From the NCBI RefSeq assembly GCF_900114495.1, contig NZ_FOZI01000002.1, positions 1,116,001-1,180,000 on the forward strand: DNA of 64,000 nucleotides. Direction: 5' to 3'. This DNA comes from Dyella sp. OK004. GTDB lineage: Bacteria; Pseudomonadota; Gammaproteobacteria; Xanthomonadales; Rhodanobacteraceae. Below are positions 17,859-28,001 of this stretch, piece after piece; within the stretch, counting starts at the first letter, position 1; every line of letters starts with the position of its first letter. The notes under the pieces were generated by a model. It was not told the origin of the DNA and searched no databases. It saw only the letters and a list, made by a program, of their open reading frames with translations. The translations under genes and the position numbers were made by a program.

Positions 17859-19865
17859 ATGACGCTCGCCGCACGACTACCGGCCACCCTGCTTCTCATG
17901 CTCGCCGGCACCAGCGCCTATGCACAGGCCGCGCCGAACGCCGCCAGGACATCTTCACCACCACCCATCGCCGACTTCATCCGGCCAGCTGACTTCTCCG
18001 ACGTCACCCTATCGCCCGACGGCAAGTACCTCGCGGCGATCGTGCCGATGAGCGACAAGCCGCACGAGAACCTGCTCGCCGTGCTGGACGGCAAGACCGC
18101 AAAGATCGTGCGCGTGCTGCACTCCGGCCGCGAAGCCTTGATCGACAGCTATCAATGGGTCGGCGACAACCGTCTGGTTGCTTCCATGGCCGTGAAGCAC
18201 GACGGCCTGGATACGCCCTGGTTGACCGGGGAATTGTTCGCCATCGATCCGGACGGCACACACCAGGTCAATCTGTTCGGCTATCGCGCCGGCACCGACA
18301 ACACCGGCACCCATATCGCCACACGGGAAAGCCGCTACGCCTTTGCCGAGCCGATCGGCAGCGAACCCGTCGGCGAGAACCAGATCCTGATCGCCGTCAA
18401 CGACTACACCCGCGCAGCCGAAGGCAACTTCACCGAGATCGAGCGCCTCAATGTACGCACCGGGCGCACCGCGCGCGTGGGCGTCTCGCCCGCGCGCAAC
18501 GCCAGCCTTGTCGCCGATCACGCGGGCCAGGTGCGTGCCGCCTACGCCAACAACAATGCAACCGGCGAAACGCTGTGGCTGCGCGCCAACAATGACGCTG
18601 CGTGGGAGCTGGCCAACGAGCCCGTCAAATCCGGCGTGGACATCCATCCGGTGGGCTTCAATCGCGACAACAGCAAACTCTATGTGTACGTATCGCAGGG
18701 CGACCGTCCCGATGCGATCGAGCTGATGGATGTAGCCACCCGCCAGCGCACACCGTTGTTCCAGGGGCAATTCGCCGATCCGGGCAAGCTGCTGCCCACC
18801 GCCGACGGCAAGGACTACTACGCCGTCATCAGCCAGGATGGCAAACGCGCACTGCACTACTTCGACGAAAGCAGCCAGGAAGCACGCCTCAGTAAGGCCC
18901 TCGCCGTCAACTTCCCCGACCAGCTGGCGTATTTCTCCAGCTTCACCCAAGACGGCAAGCACGCCATCGTCCACGTCACCAGCGACCGCAATCCCGGCGA
19001 CTTCTATCTGTTCGACCTGGATAGCCGCGAGGCGCACTACCTAGTGAGTGCCGAGCGCTGGATCGACCCGCAACACATGCGGCCCATGCTGCCGATCGAA
19101 CTCAAAGCCCGCGACGGCCTCGTCCTGCACGGTTTCCTGACCCAGCCTGCGGGCAGCCAGTCGCATCCGCTGATCGTGCTACCGCATGGCGGTCCGCACG
19201 GCATCGCCGACGCTTGGGGTTATGACCGCGAAGCGCAGCTGTTCGCCAGCCGCGGCTACTCGGTGCTGCAGATCAACTATCGCGGCTCCGGCGGTTACGG
19301 CCTGTACTTCCAGCAGAGTGGCTACAAGCAATGGGGCCTGAGCATGCAGGACGACCTGACTGACGCCACCGACTGGGCCATCAAGCAGGGCTACGCCGAT
19401 CCGAAGCGCATCTGCATCTACGGCGCCAGCTACGGCGGCTATGCCGCACTCGAGGGTGCCGTACGCGAGCCAGACCTCTACCAATGCGCCATCGGCTATG
19501 CCGGCGTCTACGACCTGCGCGTGCAGCTGGACAAAAGCGACACACAACGCACCGACCGAGGCACGGCGTATCTGAAAGTCGCGCTAGGCGAGGATCGTGA
19601 CGACCTGCTGCGGCGCTCGCCACTGAGCGGCACGGAGCGGATCAAGGCCGACCTGCTCCTGCTGCACGGCAAGGATGACCAGCGCGTGCCGTTCAAGAAT
19701 TTCCAGGAATTCACTGCCGCACTGGACCGTCAGGGCAAACGCTACGACAAGCTGGTCGAGCCACTGGAAGGCCACGGCTTCTTCCTGCCCGAGCACCGGC
19801 AGGAGGCGTATCAGAAGATGCTCGACTTCCTGCAGCGGAACATCGGCAACGCTGCGGCCCGTTGA
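17859..19865 (+). CDS. Prolyl-oligopeptidase-family (S9) serine peptidase, secreted
   Basis: A 668-aa exported peptidase. The signal peptide (residues 1-~24, LAARLPATLLLMLAGTSAYA) is followed by a seven-bladed propeller-like region (about 35-420, with repeats of the LSPDGKYLAAIV and SQDGKRALHYF type). An alpha/beta-hydrolase domain completes it. The catalytic triad is visible: Ser524 in GASYGGYAAL, Asp in HGKDDQRVPF and His in EGHGFFLPEH. The oxyanion tract HGGPHGI is also present. It probably degrades peptides in the periplasm or outside the cell and belongs to the dipeptidyl/acylaminoacyl-peptidase-like group. An AAGGAAGG site precedes the ATG. Confidence 0.92.
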   Translation: MTLAARLPATLLLMLAGTSAYAQAAPNAARTSSPPPIADFIRPADFSDVTLSPDGKYLAAIVPMSDKPHENLLAVLDGKTAKIVRVLHSGREALIDSYQWVGDNRLVASMAVKHDGLDTPWLTGELFAIDPDGTHQVNLFGYRAGTDNTGTHIATRESRYAFAEPIGSEPVGENQILIAVNDYTRAAEGNFTEIERLNVRTGRTARVGVSPARNASLVADHAGQVRAAYANNNATGETLWLRANNDAAWELANEPVKSGVDIHPVGFNRDNSKLYVYVSQGDRPDAIELMDVATRQRTPLFQGQFADPGKLLPTADGKDYYAVISQDGKRALHYFDESSQEARLSKALAVNFPDQLAYFSSFTQDGKHAIVHVTSDRNPGDFYLFDLDSREAHYLVSAERWIDPQHMRPMLPIELKARDGLVLHGFLTQPAGSQSHPLIVLPHGGPHGIADAWGYDREAQLFASRGYSVLQINYRGSGGYGLYFQQSGYKQWGLSMQDDLTDATDWAIKQGYADPKRICIYGASYGGYAALEGAVREPDLYQCAIGYAGVYDLRVQLDKSDTQRTDRGTAYLKVALGEDRDDLLRRSPLSGTERIKADLLLLHGKDDQRVPFKNFQEFTAALDRQGKRYDKLVEPLEGHGFFLPEHRQEAYQKMLDFLQRNIGNAAAR

Positions 19866-19904
19866 GCCATGCAACGGCGCCGCTTTCGCGACGCCCTTCA
19901 CAAC

Positions 19905-20726
19905 TTATTTGCCAGTCAACGCCAGGTTGAGCACTTCGGCCAGGCGCCGCCCGGCTTCGCGCAGCCGCAGTTCGGCCACGGGCAATTCCTCGTCCACATA
20001 AGCCTGTTCAATCTTGTGCCCGTCCGGATAGATGTCGCGGGTCGCGGCACAGGAATCCTCGGCCCATTGCGCATAGTTGTTGTCCAGCGGTGCGATCGGC
20101 GGCGGCAGCGGCGCGGGGCCGCGCGCGTCCAGCTCCTTCGCATAGGGCTGCCATTCCAGCCCCTTGGTGCCGAGTAGGCCCGAGTCCCACACGCTATGCA
20201 GGTTGGTGCCCTTGCCGTTGAACTGCACCTGATAGGCGTTGCCACCCTTGTCGTCGCGATAACCGGCATGCAGCGGCTGGTGCACATCGCCCACAAAATG
20301 CACCACGAACTTCAACGCCTGCAGGCGCGCTTCATCCGGCTGGCTGCGGTCTTCCAGCACCTGCACGTAATGGTCGAGGCCCGCGACGATGCACATGCCA
20401 TCGCGGCAATCACGCGGCGGCGTGTAATCGCAGGCCTCGCTGCGGAAATTGATGTAGTGCAGCCCGCGCGTCTGATCCCATAGCGCCTGCTGCGCCGGAT
20501 CGTTACGCACATCGTCGGCCCAGCTGGCGATGTCGGCCAGCGACTTGGTGTGCTCCGGCGCCAGCAGCCGCTCGACCTCGGCCTCGGCCGAAGGACTCAG
20601 ATGCCGCTGCGCCAGCTCGCCAATGATGGCGTGACCCTGTCGCCCCCAGGCGTGGACGGAAGGGGCGATGACCAAAGTGACCAGCAGGCTGGCAAGCACG
20701 CGTCGCGTCGGGAACATGGGCGTCAT
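19905..20726 (-). CDS. S1/P1-type nuclease, secreted
   Basis: A 273-aa zinc-dependent, single-strand-preferring nuclease/3'-nucleotidase of the S1/P1 family. The signal peptide ends at HA-WGRQGH. The mature N-terminus is therefore the Trp whose backbone binds zinc, as required in this family. Other zinc ligands are visible in IASWADDVR (Asp), GLHYINF (His), FVVHFVGDVHQPLHAGYRDD (His/Asp) and NLHSVWDSGLL (His, Asp). It would act in the periplasm or outside to digest nucleic acids. The ATG at 20726 is chosen for its AGGA site; the frame is open to 20777. It converges on the S9 peptidase gene with a 39-base gap. Confidence 0.88.
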   Translation of the reverse strand: MTPMFPTRRVLASLLVTLVIAPSVHAWGRQGHAIIGELAQRHLSPSAEAEVERLLAPEHTKSLADIASWADDVRNDPAQQALWDQTRGLHYINFRSEACDYTPPRDCRDGMCIVAGLDHYVQVLEDRSQPDEARLQALKFVVHFVGDVHQPLHAGYRDDKGGNAYQVQFNGKGTNLHSVWDSGLLGTKGLEWQPYAKELDARGPAPLPPPIAPLDNNYAQWAEDSCAATRDIYPDGHKIEQAYVDEELPVAELRLREAGRRLAEVLNLALTGK

Positions 20727-20779
20727 GGGTCCTGGAAAAACGGCCGTGGAGTGTGCCACAGCCATACGACAGTTCACGC

Positions 20780-21250
20780 TCAGCCAGTTGCCGCCTTGTG
20801 CAGCAAGGTCCCAGTGCCGTCGCGCACACTCACATCCACCGGCACACCCTGCCGCACGCTTTCGGTGACGATGCAGAAATCCTCAAACTGGGCCAGCGCG
20901 CGATCTAGATGGGACAGGTCGGTCTCCACATTCGACAAGCTCAGCTCCACCGCGATGCGCACGACCCGCCAGCGCCCTTTCTCATTGCGCTCCAGGGTGG
21001 CCCGCGCATGCGCGCTCAGGCTGCCGGGCTGGTTCTTGTATTTGCGCAAGGCAAACAACAGGCTGGCCGACAAGCAGTTGGCCACCGCAGCAGCCAGCAT
21101 GCGCGAAGGGTTGGGGCCAGCCTCGCGGCCCAGCGGCGGGGTCTCGTCGGTGAGCAGGTCGGGGATGGCGGTGTCGTCGAAACGGACCCGGAACTCATAG
21201 TCCGTCACCTGTTCCAGCGTGATATCGATGACCTGCTGCTCGTCGCTCAT
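20780..21250 (-). CDS. OsmC-family protein (peroxide-reducing type)
   Basis: A 156-aa OsmC/Ohr-superfamily protein. The two redox cysteines lie in AVANCLSASLLFALRKY and FEDFCIVTESVRQGV. This Cys spacing is that of the OsmC/YhfA side of the family, which reduces organic peroxides or binds other ligands as a dimer. It is not a close match to Ohr. The strand-rich N-terminus (EFRVRFDDTAIPDLLTDE) is also typical. It lies 53 bases upstream of the nuclease gene on the same strand, so the two may be co-transcribed; it is divergent from gap. Confidence 0.8.
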   Translation of the reverse strand: MSDEQQVIDITLEQVTDYEFRVRFDDTAIPDLLTDETPPLGREAGPNPSRMLAAAVANCLSASLLFALRKYKNQPGSLSAHARATLERNEKGRWRVVRIAVELSLSNVETDLSHLDRALAQFEDFCIVTESVRQGVPVDVSVRDGTGTLLHKAATG

Positions 21251-21422
21251 GACCTGGCTCCACGGGTAGGGTGCTGCTGTATGTATCCGGCGAGCCTACC
21301 CCACCTGTCGGCGCCATGAACCGTGCCGGATGAGATGGGCCCCGTGTTCCGGCTAAAATGCCCGCTTTGGCGGCCGGGTCCCGGCTGCTGCTGCCCGTCA
21401 TCACACCGGAGGACGCTGTCTC

Positions 21423-22436
21423 ATGGCCATCAAGGTCGCCATCAATGGTTACGGTCGCATCGGCCGCAATGTTCTGCGCGCGCTGTACGAATCCGGCCGC
21501 ACCAACGAGTTCCAGATCGTTGCGGTCAACGACCTCGGCGACGCCGAGACCAACGCCCACCTCACCCAGTACGACACCGCCCACGGCAAATTCCCGGGTA
21601 CCGTGTCGGTGGACGGCGGCGATCTGATCGTCAACGGCGACCGCATCAAGGTCTGCGCCGAGCGCGACCCGTCGAAGCTGCCGTGGAAAGATCTGGGTGT
21701 GGACGTGGTGCTGGAATGCACCGGCTTCTTCACCTCCAAGGCCAAGGCCAGCGCACACATCGCCGCCGGCGCCAAGAAGGTGGTGATCTCCGCCCCCGGT
21801 GACAAAGATGTGGACGGCACCTTCGTCTACGGCGTGAACCACGACAAGCTCACCGCCGCGCATCAAGTGATCTCCAACGCCTCCTGCACCACCAACGGCC
21901 TCGCGCCGCTGGCCAAGGTGCTGCACGAGAAGATCGGCATCGTGCACGGCCTGATGACCACCATCCACGCCTACACCAACGACCAGGTGCTGACGGACGT
22001 CTATCATCCCGACCTGCGCCGCGCCCGTTCGGCCACCATGAGCCAGATCCCAACCAAGACCGGTGCCGCCGCCGCGGTGGGCCTGGTGCTGCCGGAACTC
22101 AATGGCAGGCTGGACGGTTTCTCCATGCGCGTGCCGACTATCAATGTATCGGTGGTTGATCTCTCCTTCGTCGCCGCCCGTGCGACCACCAAGGAAGAAA
22201 TCGACGCCGCCATCAACGAAGCCGCCAACGGCGCGCTGAAGGGCATCCTCGCGGTGAACACCAAGCCGCTGGTGTCGATCGACTTCAACCACAACCCGGC
22301 CTCCTCCACCTACGACGCCACCCAGACCCGCGTCATGGGCGGCACGCTGGTGAAGGTGCTGAGCTGGTACGACAACGAGTGGGGTTTCTCCAACCGCATG
22401 CTCGACATCACCAAGGCGCTGATGGCGGCGAAGTAA
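21423..22436 (+). CDS. gap: Glyceraldehyde-3-phosphate dehydrogenase, type I
   Basis: A 337-aa NAD-dependent glycolytic dehydrogenase. The Rossmann motif [14 protein letters not shown] opens the protein. The active site [16 protein letters not shown] carries the catalytic Cys155; [18 protein letters not shown] and [13 protein letters not shown] follow in their usual places. The ATG has a GGAGG site 10 bases upstream. It is monocistronic with a strong terminator, and divergent from the OsmC gene. With pgk, fba, tkt and pyk it forms the central-carbon region of the window. Confidence 0.97.
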   Translation: MAIKVAINGYGRIGRNVLRALYESGRTNEFQIVAVNDLGDAETNAHLTQYDTAHGKFPGTVSVDGGDLIVNGDRIKVCAERDPSKLPWKDLGVDVVLECTGFFTSKAKASAHIAAGAKKVVISAPGDKDVDGTFVYGVNHDKLTAAHQVISNASCTTNGLAPLAKVLHEKIGIVHGLMTTIHAYTNDQVLTDVYHPDLRRARSATMSQIPTKTGAAAAVGLVLPELNGRLDGFSMRVPTINVSVVDLSFVAARATTKEEIDAAINEAANGALKGILAVNTKPLVSIDFNHNPASSTYDATQTRVMGGTLVKVLSWYDNEWGFSNRMLDITKALMAAK

Positions 22437-22449
22437 GCCCTCCATCACG

Positions 22450-22489
22450 CACAACAAAAAAGGCCGGGCGTTTGCCCGGCCTTTTTTGT
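22450..22489. terminator. Bidirectional terminator between gap and tpx
   Basis: An A run, then the stem GGCCGGGC / GCCCGGCC with loop GTTT, then a T run. Confidence 0.9.
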
Positions 22490-22493
22490 TTCC

Positions 22494-22525
22494 TGAAAGA
22501 GCGCACAGGGTGCGCTCTTTCATTA
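22494..22525. repeat. Short palindromic (REP-like) element
   Basis: AAAGAGCGCAC-AGG-GTGCGCTCTTT is a near-perfect hairpin. Its core CACAGGGTGCGCTC matches the element at 10150-10180. Confidence 0.6.
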
Positions 22526-22535
22526 GATCTGCGGA

Positions 22536-23036
22536 TCAGCCCAGCGCCTTCAGCGCCGCATCGTAGTTCGGCTCATTGGCGATCTCGCCGACCATTTCCG
22601 CATGCACCACCTGGTCGTTCGCGTCCAGCACCACCACCGCGCGCGCAGCCAGGCCGGCGAGCGGGCCGGAAGCAATCGCCACACCGTAGTTCTGCAGGAA
22701 CTCATGGCCACGCAAGGTGGACAGGGTCACCACATTGTCCAGACCTTCCGCGCCGCAGAAACGTGCCTGCGCAAACGGCAAGTCGGCGGAAATGCACAGC
22801 ACCACCGCGTTATCGAGCTGACTGGCCTTCTCGTTGAAGCGGCGCACCGAGGTGGCGCAGGTCGGCGTGTCGACGCTGGGGAAGATGTTCAGCACCTTGC
22901 GCTTGCCGGCGAACGTGGCCAACGAGACATCGGAGAGATCCTTGGCGACCAGCGAGAACGCCGGAGCCTTTTCGCCGCTGGCCGGGAAATGACCATCGAC
23001 CTGCACGGGATTGCCTTTAAGGGTGACAGTGGACAT
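22536..23036 (-). CDS. tpx: Thiol peroxidase (atypical 2-Cys peroxiredoxin)
   Basis: A 166-aa periplasm- or cytosol-located peroxiredoxin that reduces hydroperoxides using thioredoxin. The peroxidatic cysteine is in [18 protein letters not shown] and the resolving cysteine in [14 protein letters not shown], the Tpx pattern. [20 protein letters not shown] is the usual N-terminus. The ATG at 23036 (MSTVTLKG) has a GAGG site; the open frame extends to 23102 without one. It lies 62 bases downstream of the GfcD gene and could be read through from it, but it is functionally unrelated. Confidence 0.93.
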   Translation of the reverse strand: MSTVTLKGNPVQVDGHFPASGEKAPAFSLVAKDLSDVSLATFAGKRKVLNIFPSVDTPTCATSVRRFNEKASQLDNAVVLCISADLPFAQARFCGAEGLDNVVTLSTLRGHEFLQNYGVAIASGPLAGLAARAVVVLDANDQVVHAEMVGEIANEPNYDAALKALG

Positions 23037-23098
23037 GGGAGCCTCTTTGCCTGGATGGGTCACCAAGTAGAACACGCCCACCGCGTTTCCGGCAGGCC

Positions 23099-25267
23099 TC
23101 ACTCGGCGATCTTTTCCAGGTTCTTCTCGAACAGATCGGTATCGCGGTCGCTCGTCATTTCATACAGGCTGTAACGCCGGTTCAGACGCGCGCCACCATC
23201 GCGCAACAGCGGTTGCCACATGAAGGTGGCGCGACTGGTACTCGAACGCGGCAACAGCAGGTCGAACGGAATCGAGAAGTAGATGCCCTTGTCGAAACTG
23301 CCCTCGCCGGTCTGCTTGCCCGATTTATTGGTCAGCGTCGCATAGGCACCCATGCGCACGCCGTTGCTGAACTCGCGCGAGATATCCAGGGTAGCGCCGT
23401 AGTCCTTCGCCAGATAGCGACCCACGCTCATGGCCAGGGTCACGTCATGGAAACCGGTATTCACGTACAGCGTCGCGTTGCCCACCACGGTGTGATAGCC
23501 CTGCAACGCAAAGTCCTGGCGGAAACCGCGCTGACGCACCCAGTTCATGTCCACGCCCAGCGCCCAGCGCTCGCCATAGGGGCGATACAGCACTTCGCCG
23601 CCGGCGCCGGCATACATCGACTCCAGCATGCCCGCATAAGCCATACCGTACAGATCCGGCGCCAGCACATGCGTGCCGGTGATCTGGAAATTCGGCATGG
23701 TCACATCGGAGGTGGTCAGGTACTGGCGGATATTGGTGCGCACACGCGGTAGCAAGCTAGGCGCGGTGTAGGTGAACTTGTCGTAGTTGTTGAACAGGTT
23801 GACGCTGACCAGTCCGTCCCACCACAGGTTGCGGTTGAAGCGATAGGTGGCACTGCCATTGGCGGTGAACTGATAAAGCACGAACGCATTCGGTCCGCCC
23901 AGGCTCTGCTGATAACCCAGCGCCACGCCCGCGTCGAATTTCTTCGGCGGTTTGGTATACAGCGTCTCTTCGGGCTGGATCGCCGGCGGGTTCTGCTCCA
24001 CGCTGCGACGCATCTCTTGCATATCGATGCGATGATCGAGCAGATCGATAAAGCGCGGCCGGTGCACGCTGTCCTCGACCACGGGCAAGCCATAGTTCTC
24101 GCTCGACACCGTGAACCAGTCGATGCTGTTGTCGACGCGATTGTCCAGCACGCGCGCTGCGCGCCCCAGACCACGCGACGGATAGAAGTAGCTGCGCTGC
24201 TCGCCGTGGATCACCAGCTCGGAGCCCCGCCGCCCGATGCTGCTGACATCGATGCCGGCGTTGTCGCCCAGCGCGCGGCTCAGTTCATCCCAATCGACCT
24301 CGCCCGGCGCTTTGCGCGGGAACGCCGCCGGACCTTCGGCCGGTACCGGTGTGGACGCCACGTCACGCACCGGCTCCGGTGTGGGGTCCAGCGTCTTCTT
24401 CGGCTCCGCATGCTGCGCCAGATTGGAATGCAGGCTCAGCGTCGCCATCACCGTGTCGCCGCGCTCGTAGCCGACGGTGACATCCACGTTGCGATTGACC
24501 CGATACAGCAAAGCCACATTGACCGGAGAGCGCTGGCGCAGGTTGTCGTTGAGTCCCTGGTGCTTGTAGTTGTTGCCGTCCAGCTCCACCTTCAGGCGAA
24601 GCTTGTCCAGCGGTGTCTGGTACTCGATGCCGCCGATAACCGCGGCTGGACCACGGAAGTAGCGCAGCGTATTGAACTCGCCACCCTGCTGATTGGTGTT
24701 GCCCGCGCGATTGTCAAAGCCGCTGTACAACCATCCCAGCGGACTCTTGATGTCGCCGCGCGCACCCATGTTGCCCCAGGCCATGCCCAGGGTGAGATCG
24801 ACCGGTCCGAAGCGCTTGCTGGCGACCACGTATTCGCTGCTGAAGAGGCCGGTGCCGGCGATATCGCGCCCACCCACCGCCACCGCCGGCCACCAGCGCG
24901 TCTCGTCCCACAGCCGCACTTTCAGATCGATGGATTTGTCTTTGTAGCTCTGGTGTCCGCTCAATCCCACCGGGCCGTATAGGCGGTTGCTCACCGCGGT
25001 ATAGCGGAAGGTGCCCTCCATCCACGGCAGCGGCTGCAACGACAAGTTGTAGTGCGTGTACGGATAGGTGCGCGTCGCGACGAAAGCCAGATCGCCCTCA
25101 TCGGCCATGCGTGCGGTCGGCGTCTGCAGCAGACCGATCTCGCCAAAATCGTTATGGGTATAGCCAGGCGCGTCCTGCGCATGTAGCGCGCCGGCAATGC
25201 ATTGCGCCAGCAATAAGCTGGCCGGCAGCATCATCCGGCTGCAGGAACGCGAACGGGCGGCGGTCAA
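23099..25267 (-). CDS. gfcD: GfcD/YjbH-family outer-membrane polysaccharide export protein
   Basis: A 722-aa protein of the YjbH/GfcD family, which accompanies group 4 capsule and Yjb exopolysaccharide export. It has a signal sequence ([19 protein letters not shown]), the family N-terminus [21 protein letters not shown], and long stretches of alternating aromatic beta strands, so it is predicted as an outer-membrane barrel. A central soluble region (about 290-430, with [19 protein letters not shown]) lies between two barrel parts. The TTG start at 25267 overlaps the GfcC stop (TTGA); tandem ATGs at 25234/25231 are alternative starts. It is the last gene of the export module. Confidence 0.83.
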   Translation of the reverse strand: MTAARSRSCSRMMLPASLLLAQCIAGALHAQDAPGYTHNDFGEIGLLQTPTARMADEGDLAFVATRTYPYTHYNLSLQPLPWMEGTFRYTAVSNRLYGPVGLSGHQSYKDKSIDLKVRLWDETRWWPAVAVGGRDIAGTGLFSSEYVVASKRFGPVDLTLGMAWGNMGARGDIKSPLGWLYSGFDNRAGNTNQQGGEFNTLRYFRGPAAVIGGIEYQTPLDKLRLKVELDGNNYKHQGLNDNLRQRSPVNVALLYRVNRNVDVTVGYERGDTVMATLSLHSNLAQHAEPKKTLDPTPEPVRDVASTPVPAEGPAAFPRKAPGEVDWDELSRALGDNAGIDVSSIGRRGSELVIHGEQRSYFYPSRGLGRAARVLDNRVDNSIDWFTVSSENYGLPVVEDSVHRPRFIDLLDHRIDMQEMRRSVEQNPPAIQPEETLYTKPPKKFDAGVALGYQQSLGGPNAFVLYQFTANGSATYRFNRNLWWDGLVSVNLFNNYDKFTYTAPSLLPRVRTNIRQYLTTSDVTMPNFQITGTHVLAPDLYGMAYAGMLESMYAGAGGEVLYRPYGERWALGVDMNWVRQRGFRQDFALQGYHTVVGNATLYVNTGFHDVTLAMSVGRYLAKDYGATLDISREFSNGVRMGAYATLTNKSGKQTGEGSFDKGIYFSIPFDLLLPRSSTSRATFMWQPLLRDGGARLNRRYSLYEMTSDRDTDLFEKNLEKIAE

Positions 25268-26049
25268 GGCGGCACCCCGGCGTTATCGAGCGGCTGGGTG
25301 GCCAGAAAGTCCGCCATATCGCGATTAAATTGCGCATCCACCGCGCCCTGGATCACGCGCTTGTCGAGCGGCACATAGACGATCGCACCAGGTGCCAGCG
25401 AGATCGGCGCGTCGCGATTCCACAACGCGATGCCCAACTCGAATACCTGGCCGTCGGGCTGGATCGCATACAGCAGATCACGATCGGCCATGAGGGTCGG
25501 GCAAGCGGCTACGTAGTCGCGCGGAGCCTTCAAAGCGACATGCGGCACCTCGCATGGTTTGGCGACCGCACCCACCACGCGCACCGTTGCCGGACGCGCG
25601 GGATAAACCAACGCATCGCCATCATCGACCGGGAAATTGTCGGCATCGCTCGCCGCCAGCGCCGCGGGGTCCAGCGTGTGTACGATGCGCCGGCCGGTCA
25701 CCGGCATCGCCTGCAACCCGTCGCGCAAGTTGCCACTGAGCGTGGCCAATGTCGTGTTACCTCCACGCAAGGCCTGATCGCGCACGGCACCCAGTTCGTA
25801 CAACAGGCCGGCCTGCAGTCTTCGCTGCGGCAACATCAAAGCCTGTTGCGACCAGAGCGCGCCGAGCATGTAGGCGCCTGGATTTACCTGGGCCGCCGTG
25901 GTGGCATCCACCAGGCGTTGCGATGAACCGAGTACCTGCACGCCCGGATGACCCACTTCGCCGGTGACCCGGACCGAAGTCGCTGCCTGCGCGATACCGC
26001 AGAACGCCAGCAGGCTGACCCACACCATGACCATGCGCGCCGGCCTCAT
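25264..26049 (-). CDS. gfcC: GfcC/YjbG-family capsule biosynthesis protein
   Basis: A 261-aa periplasmic protein with a signal peptide (MVMVWVSLLAFCGIAQA-ATSV). The body contains the family features: VTGEVGHPGVQVL, YMLGALWSQQALMLPQRRLQAGLLYEL, and SLBB-like strands (TVRVVGAVAKPCEVPH; PGAIVYVPLD). GfcC-type proteins are thought to assist the Wza-like export channel. The ATG at 26049 overlaps the GfcB stop (ATGA). The gene is coupled on both sides, which supports one export operon. Confidence 0.83.
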   Translation of the reverse strand: MRPARMVMVWVSLLAFCGIAQAATSVRVTGEVGHPGVQVLGSSQRLVDATTAAQVNPGAYMLGALWSQQALMLPQRRLQAGLLYELGAVRDQALRGGNTTLATLSGNLRDGLQAMPVTGRRIVHTLDPAALAASDADNFPVDDGDALVYPARPATVRVVGAVAKPCEVPHVALKAPRDYVAACPTLMADRDLLYAIQPDGQVFELGIALWNRDAPISLAPGAIVYVPLDKRVIQGAVDAQFNRDMADFLATQPLDNAGVPP

Positions 26050-26732
26050 GTTTGCGGCCCTCGATAGGGACGCAACTGGATCAGCTCCAGCGCCTGTCCG
26101 GGCGCGGCGTATTGCCGGCTCTTCCAGATAAAACCATCGGCTGGATCGACCCAATACCGGTTCACCACATCGAAGCCGGTTTCCACCGCGCGCAAATGCT
26201 CATCGAAGCGGCGCAGGCGATGCACGGTGCCGAGAATATCGACGTTCTCCATCGCCATCGGCTGCAACTGCGCCTGCACATGGATGCCGTAGTGATAGTC
26301 CGGCGACCAGTCCATCACGCGCTGATAGGTCACCGGCGCCTGCACATGCTGCAAGCCGCTCGCGAACGGATCACCGTCCAGCTGCATGGCATCCAGATTC
26401 CGTGTCAGGCCCAGCGTCTTTACCAGCACACCATGTTTGAGGAACACCGCCTGTCCTTCCGGTCCGTACCAGCCGAGCAGATCGCCCTGCACACTGGCCA
26501 GCAGCAGGATCGCCTCACCGCCCGGCGCGGAAACCTGTAATTGGTAATACGGTTCGGCCGCGACCGACTCCGCCGTGGGATGCACACTGGTGCCGCCATG
26601 CACCGCCTGCTTCACTGTCTCCAGGCTGCCCATAGACACGTCGGTGCACGCGCTCATCAGGCACAGCACACCGGTCACGACCGCGAGGCGGTACAGGCCC
26701 CGCCGCGGCGTCAGCATCATGCACATAGGCAT
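26046..26732 (-). CDS. gfcB: GfcB/YjbF-family lipoprotein
   Basis: A 228-aa predicted outer-membrane lipoprotein with a lipobox (GVLCLMSAC; Cys at about residue 29). The family C-terminal features are DVVNRYWVDPADGFIWKSRQ and LELIQLRPYRGP. YjbF/GfcB proteins are required for assembly of Yjb or group 4 polysaccharide, but their exact role is not settled. The chosen ATG shares one base with the wza stop (TGATG). Further ATGs within the first six codons are possible starts. Confidence 0.82.
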   Translation of the reverse strand: MPMCMMLTPRRGLYRLAVVTGVLCLMSACTDVSMGSLETVKQAVHGGTSVHPTAESVAAEPYYQLQVSAPGGEAILLLASVQGDLLGWYGPEGQAVFLKHGVLVKTLGLTRNLDAMQLDGDPFASGLQHVQAPVTYQRVMDWSPDYHYGIHVQAQLQPMAMENVDILGTVHRLRRFDEHLRAVETGFDVVNRYWVDPADGFIWKSRQYAAPGQALELIQLRPYRGPQT

Positions 26733-27832
26733 CAATTATTGAGGTTGCTCTTAGCCGAGGCCGCGTTGCTGATCAGCCCCGACAAAGGCAACAGCTGCGA
26801 GAGGAAACGGTTCCAGCGCGTCACGCCGGCCGGCCCCACAAAGACCACGTCACCGGGACGCACCGGGAATTGCGAAGCCAGGGCGAACGCCGTCGGCGAC
26901 TGCGCACTCAACTGATAAATCGTCGCCGGCGTCTTCTCCATATCTTCCACGCCGCGGATCACATACACCGCGTTGCCCTTCGCCGTGACCTCGTTGAGTC
27001 CGCCGACGCGGCCAATGGCCTGCGACAGCATCATGTCGCCCGTCTTGAACGGCACCGCTGCGGGGCGCGTGACTTCGCCCAGCACATAGACCTCCTTGCG
27101 ATCGCCATAGGGCAGGAAGATCTGGTCGCCGGCTTTGAGCCAGATTTCGCCGAGACCATGCGCGCGGCTCAAGGCTTCGAGATCGAGGTGATAGTCATGA
27201 CCATCGCGTGTCAGTACCAGACCGGAGAGATCCGCCTGATCGGCATTGACCTGCGCCGCACCGATCGCCTGCTCCAGGTTCATCGGCGTCACCGTCACTG
27301 GCAGCGGATCGGTTTTCACGAATGCACCGCGCAACGTGATGCGCTGGTTGCCGTAACTGATCACACTCATATCCACCTGCGGCTGCTGTACATACGCCGC
27401 AAGCCTGCGCGAGAGTTCAGCGCGCAATTCTTCCACCGTCATGCCGGCGGCCTTGAGCAAACCTACGTAGGGGTAGAACAGAGTGCCGTCCGCGCGCACC
27501 AGACGTCCATTCGCACTCGGCTGTTGTTGCGAGCCGGCGGGCGAGGTCAGCTCGGGATGCTCCCACACCGTGATGTAGAGCGAGTCGCCCACGCCGATGC
27601 GATAGGGCTCGGGCTTGAAGGTGGACAGCTCAGTCGGCACCGTCGCCGGTGTGGCAGTGCTCTTGTCCATCGCCAGCAACTTCGGCGTGATCGGCACCAA
27701 TTGATAGCGCGCCCCTTCCAGCGAGCCCTGGCGCGTCAGATCGGTTGAACTCAGATGCTGTCCAGGCGCCCATATGCAGGCATGCAACGCCAGGGCAGCA
27801 CATGCGATTACCAACGCCTGCCGTTTGTTCAT
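26732..27832 (-). CDS. wza: Polysaccharide export protein, Wza/GfcE family
   Basis: A 366-aa outer-membrane polysaccharide secretin. The signal and lipobox (CAALALHAC, Cys19) give a lipid anchor. The poly-export domain is at about 75-165 (PYRIGVGDSLYITVWEHPEL, FYPYVGLLKAAGMTVEELRA). SLBB-type domains follow (ITLRGAFVKTDPLPV; VYVLGEVTRPAAVPF). It should form the octameric channel that passes polymer across the outer membrane, opposite the Wzc kinase encoded at 48.5 kb. It heads a coupled run wza-gfcB-gfcC-gfcD and lies 169 bases after the GfcA-like gene. Confidence 0.9.
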   Translation of the reverse strand: MNKRQALVIACAALALHACIWAPGQHLSSTDLTRQGSLEGARYQLVPITPKLLAMDKSTATPATVPTELSTFKPEPYRIGVGDSLYITVWEHPELTSPAGSQQQPSANGRLVRADGTLFYPYVGLLKAAGMTVEELRAELSRRLAAYVQQPQVDMSVISYGNQRITLRGAFVKTDPLPVTVTPMNLEQAIGAAQVNADQADLSGLVLTRDGHDYHLDLEALSRAHGLGEIWLKAGDQIFLPYGDRKEVYVLGEVTRPAAVPFKTGDMMLSQAIGRVGGLNEVTAKGNAVYVIRGVEDMEKTPATIYQLSAQSPTAFALASQFPVRPGDVVFVGPAGVTRWNRFLSQLLPLSGLISNAASAKSNLNN

Positions 27833-28001
27833 CAGTCGAGCCCTTCGAGATACGCGAACGCCGCTACACGGCGATTGGATCGTCGGCCCCCTACCGATGA
27901 CGTGAGTGTTACCCGGCCTGCGCGCCGAACCGCGGCAAGCCCATCCGCGTCCACCGGAACACGGTGGGCGCTATCTACCGATCAAACCCTTGATCGAACG
28001 A

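Noticed and set aside
21195-22523. 442-codon open frame antisense to gap
   Set aside because: Same cause; the translation is His/Gly/Val-rich without motifs.
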